Below, piece by piece: positions 1 to 9,145 of a stretch of 64,000 bases of DNA (the first letter of the stretch is position 1; the number at the start of each line of letters is the position of its first letter). The DNA is from Celeribacter marinus (GTDB lineage: Bacteria; Pseudomonadota; Alphaproteobacteria; Rhodobacterales; Rhodobacteraceae): the NCBI RefSeq assembly GCF_001308265.1, contig NZ_CP012023.1, positions 2,804,932 through 2,868,931 of the forward strand, given 5' to 3'. The notes below the pieces were generated by a model that ran no database searches, was not told where the DNA came from, and saw nothing but the letters and a program-made list of their open reading frames with translations. Both the position numbers and the translations under genes were made by a program.

Positions 1-1021
1 TGGGCAGGTAGCCCATGGCAATTGGGTGTTCGAGTGAGGGGGCAAAGCCACCAGACGTGATGACGCCAATCTGGTCCGCACTGTCTTGGCTCGCGAAGAG
101 GGGCGTGCCTTCACGCATCGGCGCGCGACCCTGTGGCAATAGGCCAACACGCAATCGTGTGGGCGCACCGTCCAGTTCGGCCAGAATACGCGCCTCTCCG
201 GCAAACCCACCCGCGCGCGCGCCGTCAGTGCGGCGCACTTTTTGAATGGCCCATGCGATATTGCCCTCGGCGGGTGAGGTGGTGGTGTCGATATCGTGAC
301 CATAGAGGCAAAGACCCGCCTCAAGGCGCAAACTGTCACGCGCTCCAAGACCAATTGGGGCAACCTCGTCCATGTCACAAATCGTCTGTGCAAAGGCTTC
401 GGCGGCGTCCGCAGGTAGCGAGATTTCGAACCCGTCTTCCCCTGTGTAGCCAGAGCGCGAAATCCACCACTCGGTGCCGTCCACATCAATGCGGTGACTG
501 TCCATAAACCGCATCTCGGTCACGGATGGAACGAGGCGCGATAGGGCCGTTTCGGCACTTGGGCCTTGCAACGCCAAGAGCGCGCGGTCGGTGATTTCGC
601 TCACCGTTACATGCGCGGGCAAGTTTGCTTTGAGGTGTGCGATGTCCTCAGATTTACACGCCGCATTCACCACAAGAAACAGGGCGTCACCTGTGTTGGC
701 GATCATCAGATCATCTAGGATCCCACCCGCCTCGTTTGTGAACACGCCGTAGCGTTGACGCCCCGCCGCGATCCCCGTGATCGACACGGGCACAAGCGCC
801 TCAAGAGCGAGGCACAATGCCTCAAGACCCTGATCGGACGTCAACATGACTTGGCCCATGTGACTAACATCGAACAGGCCCGCAGCAGCACGCGTGTGCA
901 AGTGCTCTTTCATCACGCCAAGCGGATATTGCACAGGCATATCATACCCCGCAAACGGCACCATTTTAGCCTGTTGGGAAATGTGAAAATCATAAAGTGG
1001 GGTTTTGTTTAGAGCCGTCAT
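1..1021 (-). CDS. gcvT: Aminomethyltransferase (glycine cleavage T protein), 3' end outside window
   Basis: T protein of the glycine cleavage system: takes the aminomethyl group from lipoyl-H protein and passes the methylene to tetrahydrofolate, releasing ammonia. Reading leftward from the ATG at 1021, about 340 codons stay open to the window edge. The N-terminus (MTALNKTPLYDFH, then VPFAGYDMPVQY and GLFDVSHMGQ) is typical of GcvT. The family is usually 365-375 residues, so roughly the last 30 lie beyond base 1. A GAGG ribosome site precedes the start and a tandem glycine riboswitch lies upstream, which independently supports the call and shows the gene is glycine-controlled. Confidence 0.93.
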   Translation of the reverse strand, partial: MTALNKTPLYDFHISQQAKMVPFAGYDMPVQYPLGVMKEHLHTRAAAGLFDVSHMGQVMLTSDQGLEALCLALEALVPVSITGIAAGRQRYGVFTNEAGGILDDLMIANTGDALFLVVNAACKSEDIAHLKANLPAHVTVSEITDRALLALQGPSAETALSRLVPSVTEMRFMDSHRIDVDGTEWWISRSGYTGEDGFEISLPADAAEAFAQTICDMDEVAPIGLGARDSLRLEAGLCLYGHDIDTTTSPAEGNIAWAIQKVRRTDGARAGGFAGEARILAELDGAPTRLRVGLLPQGRAPMREGTPLFASQDSADQIGVITSGGFAPSLEHPIAMGYLP

Positions 1022-1097
1022 GTCATCCTCTTTCCGACCTCTTCAGGTCGTTCTCGCCGGTGACAAATCAACCGACATCACGACAGGGAAATCCCTG

Positions 1098-1260
1098 CCC
1101 GATGCCCCCTCTGTCCTGTGCGCCTGAGATCGTTATCCCTTCGGCGGATGCGCGAGGCACCTCTCTCCAGAGTTTTGACCTCGCGAAGGTCCATTTGCCT
1201 GAGAGTTTACCGGGGCGGTTGCTCCTTCGGCACGGGGGACTATGCCCTTCCGTTCTCCCA
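1098..1260 (-). promoter_or_regulatory. Tandem glycine riboswitch upstream of gcvT
   Basis: On the minus strand two consecutive aptamers can be read. The first runs from GGGAGAACGG (about 1259) through GTGCCGAAGGAGCAACC and CTCTCAGGCAAATGGACC to CTGGAGAGA (about 1167). The second runs from GGTGCC through CCGCCGAAGGGATAAC and ATCTCAGGCGCACAGGAC to AGAGGGGGCA (about 1104). These are the conserved blocks of the glycine riboswitch class, which usually switches on glycine cleavage genes when glycine is abundant. A CAGGGA/TCCCTG hairpin (about 1083-1098) and a CGACCT/AGGTCG hairpin (1035-1050) next to the ribosome site could form the expression platform. No U-run is visible, so translational control is more likely than termination (inference). 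Confidence 0.93.
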
Positions 1261-1338
1261 ACGCGAGATATTTTGCGGACGTTATGCGAGCCTCAGATTC
1301 GGGGCAAGGGCCAAGTGCGCCTCGGCAAACCAAAGAAC

Positions 1339-1379
1339 ACAAAACCCGCCCAATGCGCATGTGGCATGGACGGGTTTGT
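1339..1379 (-). terminator. Probable intrinsic terminator of gltX
   Basis: An imperfect inverted repeat (AACCCGCCCA facing TGGACGGGTT, one mismatch) lies just past the gltX stop. On the minus strand it is followed by TTTTGTGTTC. It sits between gltX and the start of the riboswitch leader, so it probably separates the two units. Confidence 0.6.
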
Positions 1380-1408
1380 ATAGATTTAGATCAAACGCAC
1401 CTTGGCGA

Positions 1409-2731
1409 TTATAGCGCAGGTGCCTTTTGCAACAACGGCATGACGTTCGACATGTCAGGGCCGCGCTCCATTCCCGTTACAGCCTTGCGTAGCGGCATAA
1501 ATAGACCTTTGCCTTTTCGGCCCGTGGCGTCTTTGACGGCGGTGGTCCACTCTTTCCACGTGTCCAATGTGTAGGGATGCGCAGGAAGCATGGTGAAGGC
1601 TTCGGTGATGAAATCCGTGTCCTCATCGTCGATAAGCGGCGTCGCCCCATCGCGAAACAACTCCCACCAACCAGCCATATCAGCTTTTACGGTGATGTTT
1701 TCGCGCACAACGGTCCAGAATGCTTCGGCCTGACCATCGGGCACACCAAGGGCCGCGACCTCGTCTTTGACATCGGCGAACGGACGGGTGTGGTTGACTT
1801 GTGCCGACAGGGGCAACAAATCTTTTGGGTCGAACTTAGTCGGGGCAGAGCCAAAAGACGCGACATCGAACCCGTCGATCAACTCGTCCATCGTCGCGCG
1901 CAACTCCACGGGCTGAGACGAACCGAGACGCGCCATCAACGACAAAAGCGCCATAGGCTCGATACCTTGCGCGCGCAGATCACGCAGCGACAAGGTGCCA
2001 AGACGCTTGGATAGCGCTTCGCCCTCGGGGCCAGTCAACAGCGAGTGGTGCGCAAAGGTCGGCACTGTGCCACCGAGCGCTTTGATAATCTGGATTTGTG
2101 TGGCGGTGTTGGTGACGTGATCGGACCCGCGTACAACATTGGTGATGCCGTAATCGATATCGTCGCAAACGGACGCGAGCGTGTACAAAAACTGACCGTC
2201 AGCGCGGATCAAAACCGGATCGGACACGGACGCGGCATCAATCGACAGATCGCCCAAAATGCCATCGGTCCACTCAATGCGTTCTTGGTCCAGTTTGAAC
2301 CGCCACACCCCATCGCCGCGCTCGGCGCGCAACTTGGCTTTCTCGTCGTCCGAAAGCGTCAGATGCGCGCGGTCGTATACGGGCGGCTTGCCCATGTTGA
2401 GTTGTTTTTTACGCTTGAGGTCCAATTCGACGGGCGTCTCGAAACACTCGTAGAACCGGGCACTGGCGCGCAGCTCGTCGGCCGCCTGATTATAGCGATC
2501 AAGCCGCTCGGATTGTTTTTCCACGCGGTCCCACGTCAGGCCAAGCCATTCGAGGTCTTCCATGATCGCATCGGCATATTCCTGTTTCGAGCGCTCGGGA
2601 TCGGTGTCATCCAGACGCAAGATAAACTGGCCGCCGTTTTTGCGGGCGATGAGGAAGTTAAAAAGCGCAGTGCGCAAGTTGCCGATGTGGATATAGCCCG
2701 TAGGCGACGGGGCGAAACGTGTGACGGTCAT
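1409..2731 (-). CDS. gltX: Glutamyl-tRNA synthetase, shorter paralogue
   Basis: Class I aminoacyl-tRNA synthetase that charges tRNA with glutamate. The 440-residue protein has the N-terminal Rossmann signature RFAPSPTGYIHIGN (HIGN at 15-18) and an ALSKRLG block at 239-245 in place of KMSKS. It is shorter than the usual 470-490 residues, fitting the second GltX type that many alphaproteobacteria keep beside a full-length copy. Whether it charges tRNA-Glu or tRNA-Gln cannot be told here. The start is supported by an AGGAG site eight bases upstream. Confidence 0.93.
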   Translation of the reverse strand: MTVTRFAPSPTGYIHIGNLRTALFNFLIARKNGGQFILRLDDTDPERSKQEYADAIMEDLEWLGLTWDRVEKQSERLDRYNQAADELRASARFYECFETPVELDLKRKKQLNMGKPPVYDRAHLTLSDDEKAKLRAERGDGVWRFKLDQERIEWTDGILGDLSIDAASVSDPVLIRADGQFLYTLASVCDDIDYGITNVVRGSDHVTNTATQIQIIKALGGTVPTFAHHSLLTGPEGEALSKRLGTLSLRDLRAQGIEPMALLSLMARLGSSQPVELRATMDELIDGFDVASFGSAPTKFDPKDLLPLSAQVNHTRPFADVKDEVAALGVPDGQAEAFWTVVRENITVKADMAGWWELFRDGATPLIDDEDTDFITEAFTMLPAHPYTLDTWKEWTTAVKDATGRKGKGLFMPLRKAVTGMERGPDMSNVMPLLQKAPAL

Positions 2732-2813
2732 GACGATCTCCTGTTGCCGCTTGCTCTTTCATATTGCGCGCAAAGAGTCCATATCGGGAAGGCTACGTTC
2801 ATAAGGTTACCCC

Positions 2814-3242
2814 ATGTCTGATACCGTGATCCAAACACCGCTCGATGCACTTGCGCCCGACCTAGATCAGGTCGAGGATATTGCGCGCGCGACGATGTCC
2901 GCACTGCCGCCCGCGTTCAAGGTTCTAGCCTCACAAATTGCGCTATCCGTGATGGATTTTGCGCCCGAGGATTTGCTCGGCGAGATCGGCATCGAAGATC
3001 CGTTTGAGTTGACAGGGCTTTACACTGGCATTCCCTTGACCGAAAAATCGGTGATGGATCAGGCTACGGCACCCGACACCATTTGGCTATTTCGCCGTCC
3101 GATACTGGACGAGTGGCTGATGCGCGGGAACGTAACCCTGCACCAGATGGTTGCACATGTAACCATCCATGAGTTGGCGCATCATTTTGGATGGTCCGAC
3201 GACGATATTGCAACCATCGATAAGTGGTGGACAGTAGACTGA
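2814..3242 (+). CDS. Small zincin-like metallopeptidase family protein
   Basis: 142-residue protein with HELAHHFG at 119-126, the HExxH zinc motif (119-123) close to the C-terminus. That arrangement fits the short bacterial zincin family PF06262, whose substrate is generally unknown. There is no signal peptide, so it is probably cytoplasmic. It is divergent from gltX and precedes the sugar kinase gene on the same strand, separated by about 100 bp. Confidence 0.8.
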   Translation: MSDTVIQTPLDALAPDLDQVEDIARATMSALPPAFKVLASQIALSVMDFAPEDLLGEIGIEDPFELTGLYTGIPLTEKSVMDQATAPDTIWLFRRPILDEWLMRGNVTLHQMVAHVTIHELAHHFGWSDDDIATIDKWWTVD

Positions 3243-3347
3243 ACGCGCACAGCGGCAACATCCCGCCTCTTTGTGATTTGAATCAAGGCGTCTGGTGCCA
3301 TCTGCGTTAGGCTGATGCAAAATCTCCTCGAAGACGGGACCGCACAG

Positions 3348-4298
3348 ATGGCTGACATCCTCACAATCACCCTTAACCCGACTGTCGATCTGTCAACACA
3401 CGCCCCTGAGGTTGTGGCGGGACCAAAGGTGAGGTGCGATGCGCCTGTCGCTGATCCGGGTGGCGGGGGTATAAACGTGTCACGGGCCATCAAATTTTTA
3501 GGTGGAAAAAGCACCGCCTTCGTTGCGACAGGCGGCGAAACCGGTGCGCGGTTGTTGCGGCTATTGGCAAGTGAGCATGTCAAGTTTACGGCGTTTTCCG
3601 TCACGGGCGACACACGGCAATCCATGTCTATCACCGATAAGTCATCGGGCGCACAATTCAGGTTCGTGATGCCCGGTCCGGTCTGGGATGACCACATGGT
3701 GAACGACGCGCTACATGCCATAGGAGCGGCCGCACCACACAACGCCATTGTCGTGCTCTCAGGATCACAACCACCCGGCGTTCCGGTGGATTTTCCCGCC
3801 CGATTGAACCGCGCTCTCGCACCCAAAAAATGCCGTTTGTTTGTGGACACCTCTGGCGCGCCGCTGCGCGCGCTCACCCAATCCTGCGTGGGTCCGTTTG
3901 TTTTGCGCATGGATGATGTCGAGGCTGAGAATTTGGCCGATCGTCCCCTACTTAGTCGCGTCAATACCGCTGAGTTTGCCGCTGATCTCGTGGCGCGCGG
4001 CGTGGCGCAAAACGTGATCATCGCGCGCGGGTCGGACGGGTCCACTTTGGTCAATCGAGATGGCCGCTGGCATTGCGCGCGTGCGATTGATCCCGCCCAA
4101 GTCGTTTCTGCCGTTGGGGCGGGCGATAGCTTTGTCGGGGCGTTTTGCATGGCCATGTCGCGTGGCGACACACAGATAGACGCGCTTGTATTCGGCACGG
4201 CGGCGGCCTCGGCTGCGGTTATGACCGAGGGGACAAAGCTGTGTCATGCTGCGGACGTTTCAGCACTTCTATCCGACTGCGAATTGGTTGAGGTTTAG
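3348..4298 (+). CDS. PfkB-family sugar kinase, 1-phosphofructokinase-like
   Basis: ATP-dependent carbohydrate kinase of the PfkB/ribokinase fold. The start at 3348 gives MADILTITLNPTVDLST, the usual N-terminus of hexose-phosphate kinases of this family; an upstream ATG at 3315 adds eleven unlikely residues. The glycine motif GGGGINVSRA (38-47) and the catalytic GAGDSFVGAF (257-266, Asp260 as base) are intact. Length 316 is normal. There is no fructose PTS gene nearby, so the exact substrate (fructose-1-phosphate, 6-phosphofructose or tagatose-6-phosphate) is unresolved. Confidence 0.88.
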   Translation: MADILTITLNPTVDLSTHAPEVVAGPKVRCDAPVADPGGGGINVSRAIKFLGGKSTAFVATGGETGARLLRLLASEHVKFTAFSVTGDTRQSMSITDKSSGAQFRFVMPGPVWDDHMVNDALHAIGAAAPHNAIVVLSGSQPPGVPVDFPARLNRALAPKKCRLFVDTSGAPLRALTQSCVGPFVLRMDDVEAENLADRPLLSRVNTAEFAADLVARGVAQNVIIARGSDGSTLVNRDGRWHCARAIDPAQVVSAVGAGDSFVGAFCMAMSRGDTQIDALVFGTAAASAAVMTEGTKLCHAADVSALLSDCELVEV

Positions 4299-4304
4299 CA
4301 CACC

Positions 4305-5963
4305 CTAACTTGGGTCGCGCCATCCATTGACGATGGGATAGCGACGATCAAGCCAGAACGCCGCATGGGTCAGGCGCGGACCAGGTGCGGATTGAAACCG
4401 CTTGTATTCGGAAATGTAGAGCAAGTGCTCCACTCGTTTCACGATATCACGCTCGAACCCCTTAGCCACGAGATCGGCCACGCTTTCGTCACGATCCACA
4501 AGCCCCTCAAGGATTGCATCGAGCACCTCATAGGGCGGCAAGCTGTCATCATCACGTTGGTCAGGGCGCAACTCCGCTGATGGCGGCTTGTCGATGATCG
4601 ACACAGGGATGACCTCTCCCTCTGGTCCCATCATCCAATCGCGGTGATTGGCGTTGCGCCAACGACATTGCTCGAACACACGGGTTTTGTAGAGGTCTTT
4701 GATCGGGTTATAGCCGCCGTTCATATCGCCGTAGATCGTGCAGTACCCCACCGCAACTTCGGATTTATTCCCCGTGGTCAAAAGCATGGAACCAAACTTG
4801 TTAGACAGCGCCATCAGCAACAGACCGCGTAGACGTGACTGGAGGTTTTCCTCCGTCAAATCGTCCTCATAGCCCGCAAACAGCGGCGCAAGTGTGTCGG
4901 TGATCGCGTCACGCCCTTCGGAAATCGGCACAAAATCATAGCGACACCCAAGGCGCTCGGCGATGTCTTTGGCATCCTCAAGCGAGCCTTGCGAGGTGTA
5001 TTCAGAGGGTAGCATCACACAGTGAACATTGTCGGGGCCAAGCGCATCTGTGGCGATGGTGGCAACAATGGCGCTATCGATCCCGCCCGATAGACCCAGC
5101 ACGACTTTCTTGAACCCTGTTTTACGTAGGTAATCACGCAAAGCCTCGACCATCACGCGGTAATCTTGTTCCCATGCATCGGGTTGAGGAACGATTTCGC
5201 CATCCAGTGCGACCCAACCATCCGCGTCTTTGACAAAATCAACGTGGCGGATGCATTCGTCAAACGCGGGGAGAATGTGGGCGGGTTTGCCATGGCGGTT
5301 GAGGACGAAGGAGCCACCGTCAAACACCTGATCATCTTGGCCGCCAACCATATTGAGATAGACGAGCGGCACATCATTTTCGGTGACACGGGCAACCATG
5401 TGGCTTAGCCGCACATCAAATTTGTTGCGAAAATACGGCGAGCCGTTGGGTACGATGAGAATTTCGGCACCACTTTCGACTTGGGCTTCGGCGACATCCT
5501 CGTGCCACGCGTCCTCACAAATAGGCGAACCGATCCGCATAGGACCAATAGCATACGGTCCCTCAAGCGGACCTTCGGCAAACAGGCGCTTCTCGTCAAA
5601 GACGTTGAAGTTGGGCAGGCGGTGCTTGCGCAGCACTTGCTTGACCTGACCCTCGGCCAAAATCCAATACCCGTTGTAAAGCGCATCAGAGTACGCATAA
5701 GGCGCGCCCACAGCCATGGCAGGACCGTCTAACGTAAGGGCTGCCAATTCCTCCATCTTTGCCATAGCGGCATTCACCAACGCGGGCTTTTTCACCAAAT
5801 CTTGCGGCTGGTATCCGATCACAAACAATTCGGGGAACACGACATAATCCGATCCCGCGGCCTTACCCGTTGCGTAAGCGGCACGCACGGCATCTGCGTT
5901 TTTGTCAATCGCCCCCACGACTGGGTTCAATTGCGCCATGGTCAAACGGAATTTGTCGGTCAT
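4305..5963 (-). CDS. nadE: Glutamine-dependent NAD+ synthase
   Basis: Last step of NAD biosynthesis: amidates deamido-NAD with ammonia channelled from glutamine. The N-terminal nitrilase-type glutaminase domain shows the Glu-Lys-Cys triad in FPELF (Glu45), LRKHR (Lys113) and PICEDAW (Cys149). The C-terminal synthetase domain has the PP-loop SGGIDS at 292-297. The start at 5963 gives the standard 552-residue protein (MTDKFRLTMAQLNP). An upstream in-frame ATG would add 53 non-conserved residues. It converges with the kinase gene, with only six bases between stops. Confidence 0.95.
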   Translation of the reverse strand: MTDKFRLTMAQLNPVVGAIDKNADAVRAAYATGKAAGSDYVVFPELFVIGYQPQDLVKKPALVNAAMAKMEELAALTLDGPAMAVGAPYAYSDALYNGYWILAEGQVKQVLRKHRLPNFNVFDEKRLFAEGPLEGPYAIGPMRIGSPICEDAWHEDVAEAQVESGAEILIVPNGSPYFRNKFDVRLSHMVARVTENDVPLVYLNMVGGQDDQVFDGGSFVLNRHGKPAHILPAFDECIRHVDFVKDADGWVALDGEIVPQPDAWEQDYRVMVEALRDYLRKTGFKKVVLGLSGGIDSAIVATIATDALGPDNVHCVMLPSEYTSQGSLEDAKDIAERLGCRYDFVPISEGRDAITDTLAPLFAGYEDDLTEENLQSRLRGLLLMALSNKFGSMLLTTGNKSEVAVGYCTIYGDMNGGYNPIKDLYKTRVFEQCRWRNANHRDWMMGPEGEVIPVSIIDKPPSAELRPDQRDDDSLPPYEVLDAILEGLVDRDESVADLVAKGFERDIVKRVEHLLYISEYKRFQSAPGPRLTHAAFWLDRRYPIVNGWRDPS

Positions 5964-6145
5964 CTCGCACGCCTTTGCTTTGTTACGTTTGGGTTTATCA
6001 GACTGTGCGGCAAGGGAAAGCCGATCACGGCAAAAACATTTGCTCATGACGCAAGACACCTTTAGGCTTGCGCCAACGAAAAGACCCGACAGCCAAAACG
6101 GCGCGCAGTGCGATACGGGCAAGACCCAGATAAGAGGTAAGACAG

Positions 6146-7603
6146 GTGAAACGCTCGATACTTCTCACATCCGCGGCCTTAGTAGGCGCCGTGCTTTCCC
6201 TCACCGTATCCCCACTCTACGCTCAAGACGCCGGCGAGGTCATCACCCGCCAAAATGATCAGGGTGGCATTTATGAGGGAACGTTCAAGGATGGCGTTCA
6301 ACATGGCGTTGGCTCCTACCGCCTCCCCTCAGGGTTTGAATACACGGGCGAATGGGTCGAGGGCGAAATCGTAGGCGAAGGCCTCGCACGCTATCCTGAT
6401 GGCTCGGTGTATGAAGGTGCCTTTGCAAAGGGCAAGCCGCACGGGTTCGGAAAAATCACCTATGCCGATGGCGGCACGTACGAGGGCGACTGGGTCGACG
6501 GCGAGGCCACGGGGTCGGGAACCGCCACTTATGCCAACGGTGTGACCTATGAGGGCGGCTTTCTTGCGGCGAACCATCACGGTCAAGGTCGCATGGAAAG
6601 CCCGTCCGGCTACGTCTACGAGGGCGCGTGGGTCAATGGCGTCAAGCAAGGCAAAGGCACAATCACATATCCCGAGGGTGCCACATACGTGGGCGAGTTG
6701 GCGAATGATCAACGCGAGGGCGTGGGCCTATTGACGATGCCGGACGGCTTGGTGTTCGATTGCACATGGGTCGATAACCAGTGCAACGGAACGGGCACGA
6801 TTACACAGCCCAACAGTGACGTCTATGTGGGTGACCTCAAAGACGGCAAACGTGAGGGGGCGGGACAAGTCACCTACGCCAACGGCGACCTCTATGAGGG
6901 CGCGTTTGTAGATGACAAACGCCACGGTATTGGCACCTACACCGGCACCGATGGTTACACCTACCAAGGTCAATGGACACAAGGGCGCATTGAGGGCAAC
7001 GGACGCGTCGTGCATCCTGACGGTTCGATTTATGTGGGCGAGTTCCTTGATGATCTGAGCCACGGAAAAGGCATGATCACCTACCCATCTGGCACGACCT
7101 ATGAGGGCGATTGGCAATACGGTATTATCGAAGGCACAGGAATGGCGAAATATGCCAATGGCCTGATCTATGAAGGCGCGTTTAAAAATGCTCGCAATCA
7201 CGGCATAGGCAAAATGACCTACACAGACGGGTTCATCTACGATGGCATGTGGGTTGACGGCGTACGCGAAGGCACCGGCAAAGCGACCTACGCCGATGGC
7301 ACAGCATATGAGGGCTATTTCGTCGCGGGCCGCCGCGAAGGACAAGGCACCGCCATTATGCCGTCAGGCTTCACGTACACGGGCGCATGGGCTGATGGCG
7401 AATTCAATGGCATGGGCAAAGCTACCTATGCCAACGGTGACATTTACGAGGGTATGTTCGTCGACGGCAAACGCCAAGGCACGGGTACGATCACTTATGC
7501 CACAGGCGAGATTGCAACGGGGGAATGGGCCGAAGGCGCGTTGATATCCAAAGCCGCCGAAACTGCGCCTGAGGATGACACCCCGCCCGCCCCCACCGAA
7601 TAG
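6146..7603 (+). CDS. Secreted MORN-repeat protein
   Basis: 485-residue protein with a clear Sec signal peptide (MKRSILLTS start, hydrophobic core, cut near SPLYAQ, residue ~26). After it, roughly eighteen MORN-type units of about 23 residues run from ~40 to ~465, each with a YEG/YTG core followed by G-x-G. The tail is acidic and Pro-rich. MORN arrays form extended beta-hairpin sheets used as scaffolds or membrane contacts. The specific role here is unknown. It stands alone, divergent from nadE and convergent with the photolyase gene. Confidence 0.85.
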   Translation: MKRSILLTSAALVGAVLSLTVSPLYAQDAGEVITRQNDQGGIYEGTFKDGVQHGVGSYRLPSGFEYTGEWVEGEIVGEGLARYPDGSVYEGAFAKGKPHGFGKITYADGGTYEGDWVDGEATGSGTATYANGVTYEGGFLAANHHGQGRMESPSGYVYEGAWVNGVKQGKGTITYPEGATYVGELANDQREGVGLLTMPDGLVFDCTWVDNQCNGTGTITQPNSDVYVGDLKDGKREGAGQVTYANGDLYEGAFVDDKRHGIGTYTGTDGYTYQGQWTQGRIEGNGRVVHPDGSIYVGEFLDDLSHGKGMITYPSGTTYEGDWQYGIIEGTGMAKYANGLIYEGAFKNARNHGIGKMTYTDGFIYDGMWVDGVREGTGKATYADGTAYEGYFVAGRREGQGTAIMPSGFTYTGAWADGEFNGMGKATYANGDIYEGMFVDGKRQGTGTITYATGEIATGEWAEGALISKAAETAPEDDTPPAPTE

Positions 7604-7615
7604 GCGCGCGGATCA

Positions 7616-9145
7616 TTACACTGGCGCGCCACGAGACAAACGCTCCAAAACCACCTCAGCCTCTCGCAATACGGTTGCGCATTTGTCGTCGTCCATCCGG
7701 TCCCAAGTGCGGTACATCTGCGCCATGCGCGGATTGCGCGCGAACCTATCGCGGTGACGATCCAGAAAATGCCAGTACAAGAGGTTGAACGGGCATGCCC
7801 CCTCACCCGTTTTGGTCGCAACCTTATAGTGGCAGCCCTTGCAGTAGTCGGACATCTTATTGATGTAATTTCCGCTCGAGATGTAGGGTTTTGACGCAAT
7901 GATCCCACCATCTGCAAACTGGCTCATGCCGACCGTATTGGGAGCTTCAACCCATTCGAATGCATCCGCATAAACAGCGAGATACCATTCGTGCACCTCA
8001 TAGGGCGCAACGCCCGCCAAAAGCGCAAAGTTACCTGTCACCATCAGGCGCTGAATGTGGTGGGCATAGGCATCTGTGCGCGTTTGCTCGACCGCGCGCG
8101 ACATACAATTCATCTTGGTCTCGGCCCCCCAATACAAGGGCGGCAAAGGTCGATGGTGATCAAGGACGTTGCGGTGCGTGTAGTCCGGCCCTTCGAGGAT
8201 ATAAAGCCCACGCACATATTCGCGCCAACCAATGATTTGCCGTATAAACCCTTCGGCAGAGTTGAGCGGCACATCACCGGCGCGGTAACGTTTTTCAACC
8301 TCACGACATAGCTCCAACGGGTCCAGCAACCCTATATTGATATAGGGGGAGAGGACCGCGTGGTGCAAAAACTTGTCCGCCTCCAACATTGCATCTTGAT
8401 AGGTGCCAAAGTCAGCAAGATGATGATCCAGAAAATGCGCCTGCGCCGCGCGTGCATCCGCGCGCGTGACCGCAAGCCAAAAGGGGTGCAAATCGCCAAA
8501 GTTTTTTCCGAACCGCGCCGCCACCAGTTCAAGCACGTCTTTCGTTATGTCATCAGGCTCAAACTGCGGCGGCCCTTTGGCAAACAAATCGACTTGCGCG
8601 GGCTTGCGATTGTCGTGATCGAAATTCCACTTTCCCCCACACGGCGCATCACCGTCCATCAACAAGCCGGTCTTACGGCGCATATCACGGTAAAAATACT
8701 CCATGCGCAGCGCCTTGCGCCCCTGTGCCCAAAGCGCGAATTCAGGCTCAGCCGCTATAAACCTATGATCGGGCAATTGGCGGATCGGGATCGCGCTTTC
8801 CTCTGCCTCAAGGCGCAATCGCCACTCTCCGGCTTGCGTCATCACGATCTCATCTGCGCCGTGCGTTTGGGCATAGCGGCGCGCCTCGCCGTAGAGGCTA
8901 TGGGTGTTATCTGGGTCATCCAGTTTGGTGTAGGCAACGCGCCAACCCAAGTCGCGCAACTCAATCACAAAATGGCGCATAGCGGCAAAGATCAGCGCAA
9001 TCTTTTTGGGATGGTGCGCGACATACTCCGCCTCGGCACAGACCTCGGCCATGACCACAAGATCGGTGTCCCTATCGGCGTCTTTGAGCGACGAGATATC
9101 CGGTGACAGTTGATCGCCTAAAATCAGAACGACACGGCTCACCAC
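7616..9145 (-). CDS. FeS-containing photolyase/cryptochrome (PhrB type)
   Basis: Light-driven DNA repair enzyme of the bacterial FeS-BCP group, whose studied members repair (6-4) photoproducts. The 509-residue protein begins SRVVLILGDQLS, typical of this group. It has the four cysteines expected to hold a 4Fe-4S cluster: Cys347 (MNCMSR), Cys435 and Cys438 (CKGC) and Cys451 (GACPFN). The start is GTG at 9145, overlapping the stop of the upstream SDR gene, so the two are probably translationally coupled. Substrate preference is inferred from the family. Confidence 0.88.
   Translation of the reverse strand: MVSRVVLILGDQLSPDISSLKDADRDTDLVVMAEVCAEAEYVAHHPKKIALIFAAMRHFVIELRDLGWRVAYTKLDDPDNTHSLYGEARRYAQTHGADEIVMTQAGEWRLRLEAEESAIPIRQLPDHRFIAAEPEFALWAQGRKALRMEYFYRDMRRKTGLLMDGDAPCGGKWNFDHDNRKPAQVDLFAKGPPQFEPDDITKDVLELVAARFGKNFGDLHPFWLAVTRADARAAQAHFLDHHLADFGTYQDAMLEADKFLHHAVLSPYINIGLLDPLELCREVEKRYRAGDVPLNSAEGFIRQIIGWREYVRGLYILEGPDYTHRNVLDHHRPLPPLYWGAETKMNCMSRAVEQTRTDAYAHHIQRLMVTGNFALLAGVAPYEVHEWYLAVYADAFEWVEAPNTVGMSQFADGGIIASKPYISSGNYINKMSDYCKGCHYKVATKTGEGACPFNLLYWHFLDRHRDRFARNPRMAQMYRTWDRMDDDKCATVLREAEVVLERLSRGAPV

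Noticed and set aside
3182-4198. Long antisense frame opposite the PfkB kinase
   Set aside because: Shadow of a well-supported gene; composition is not protein-like.
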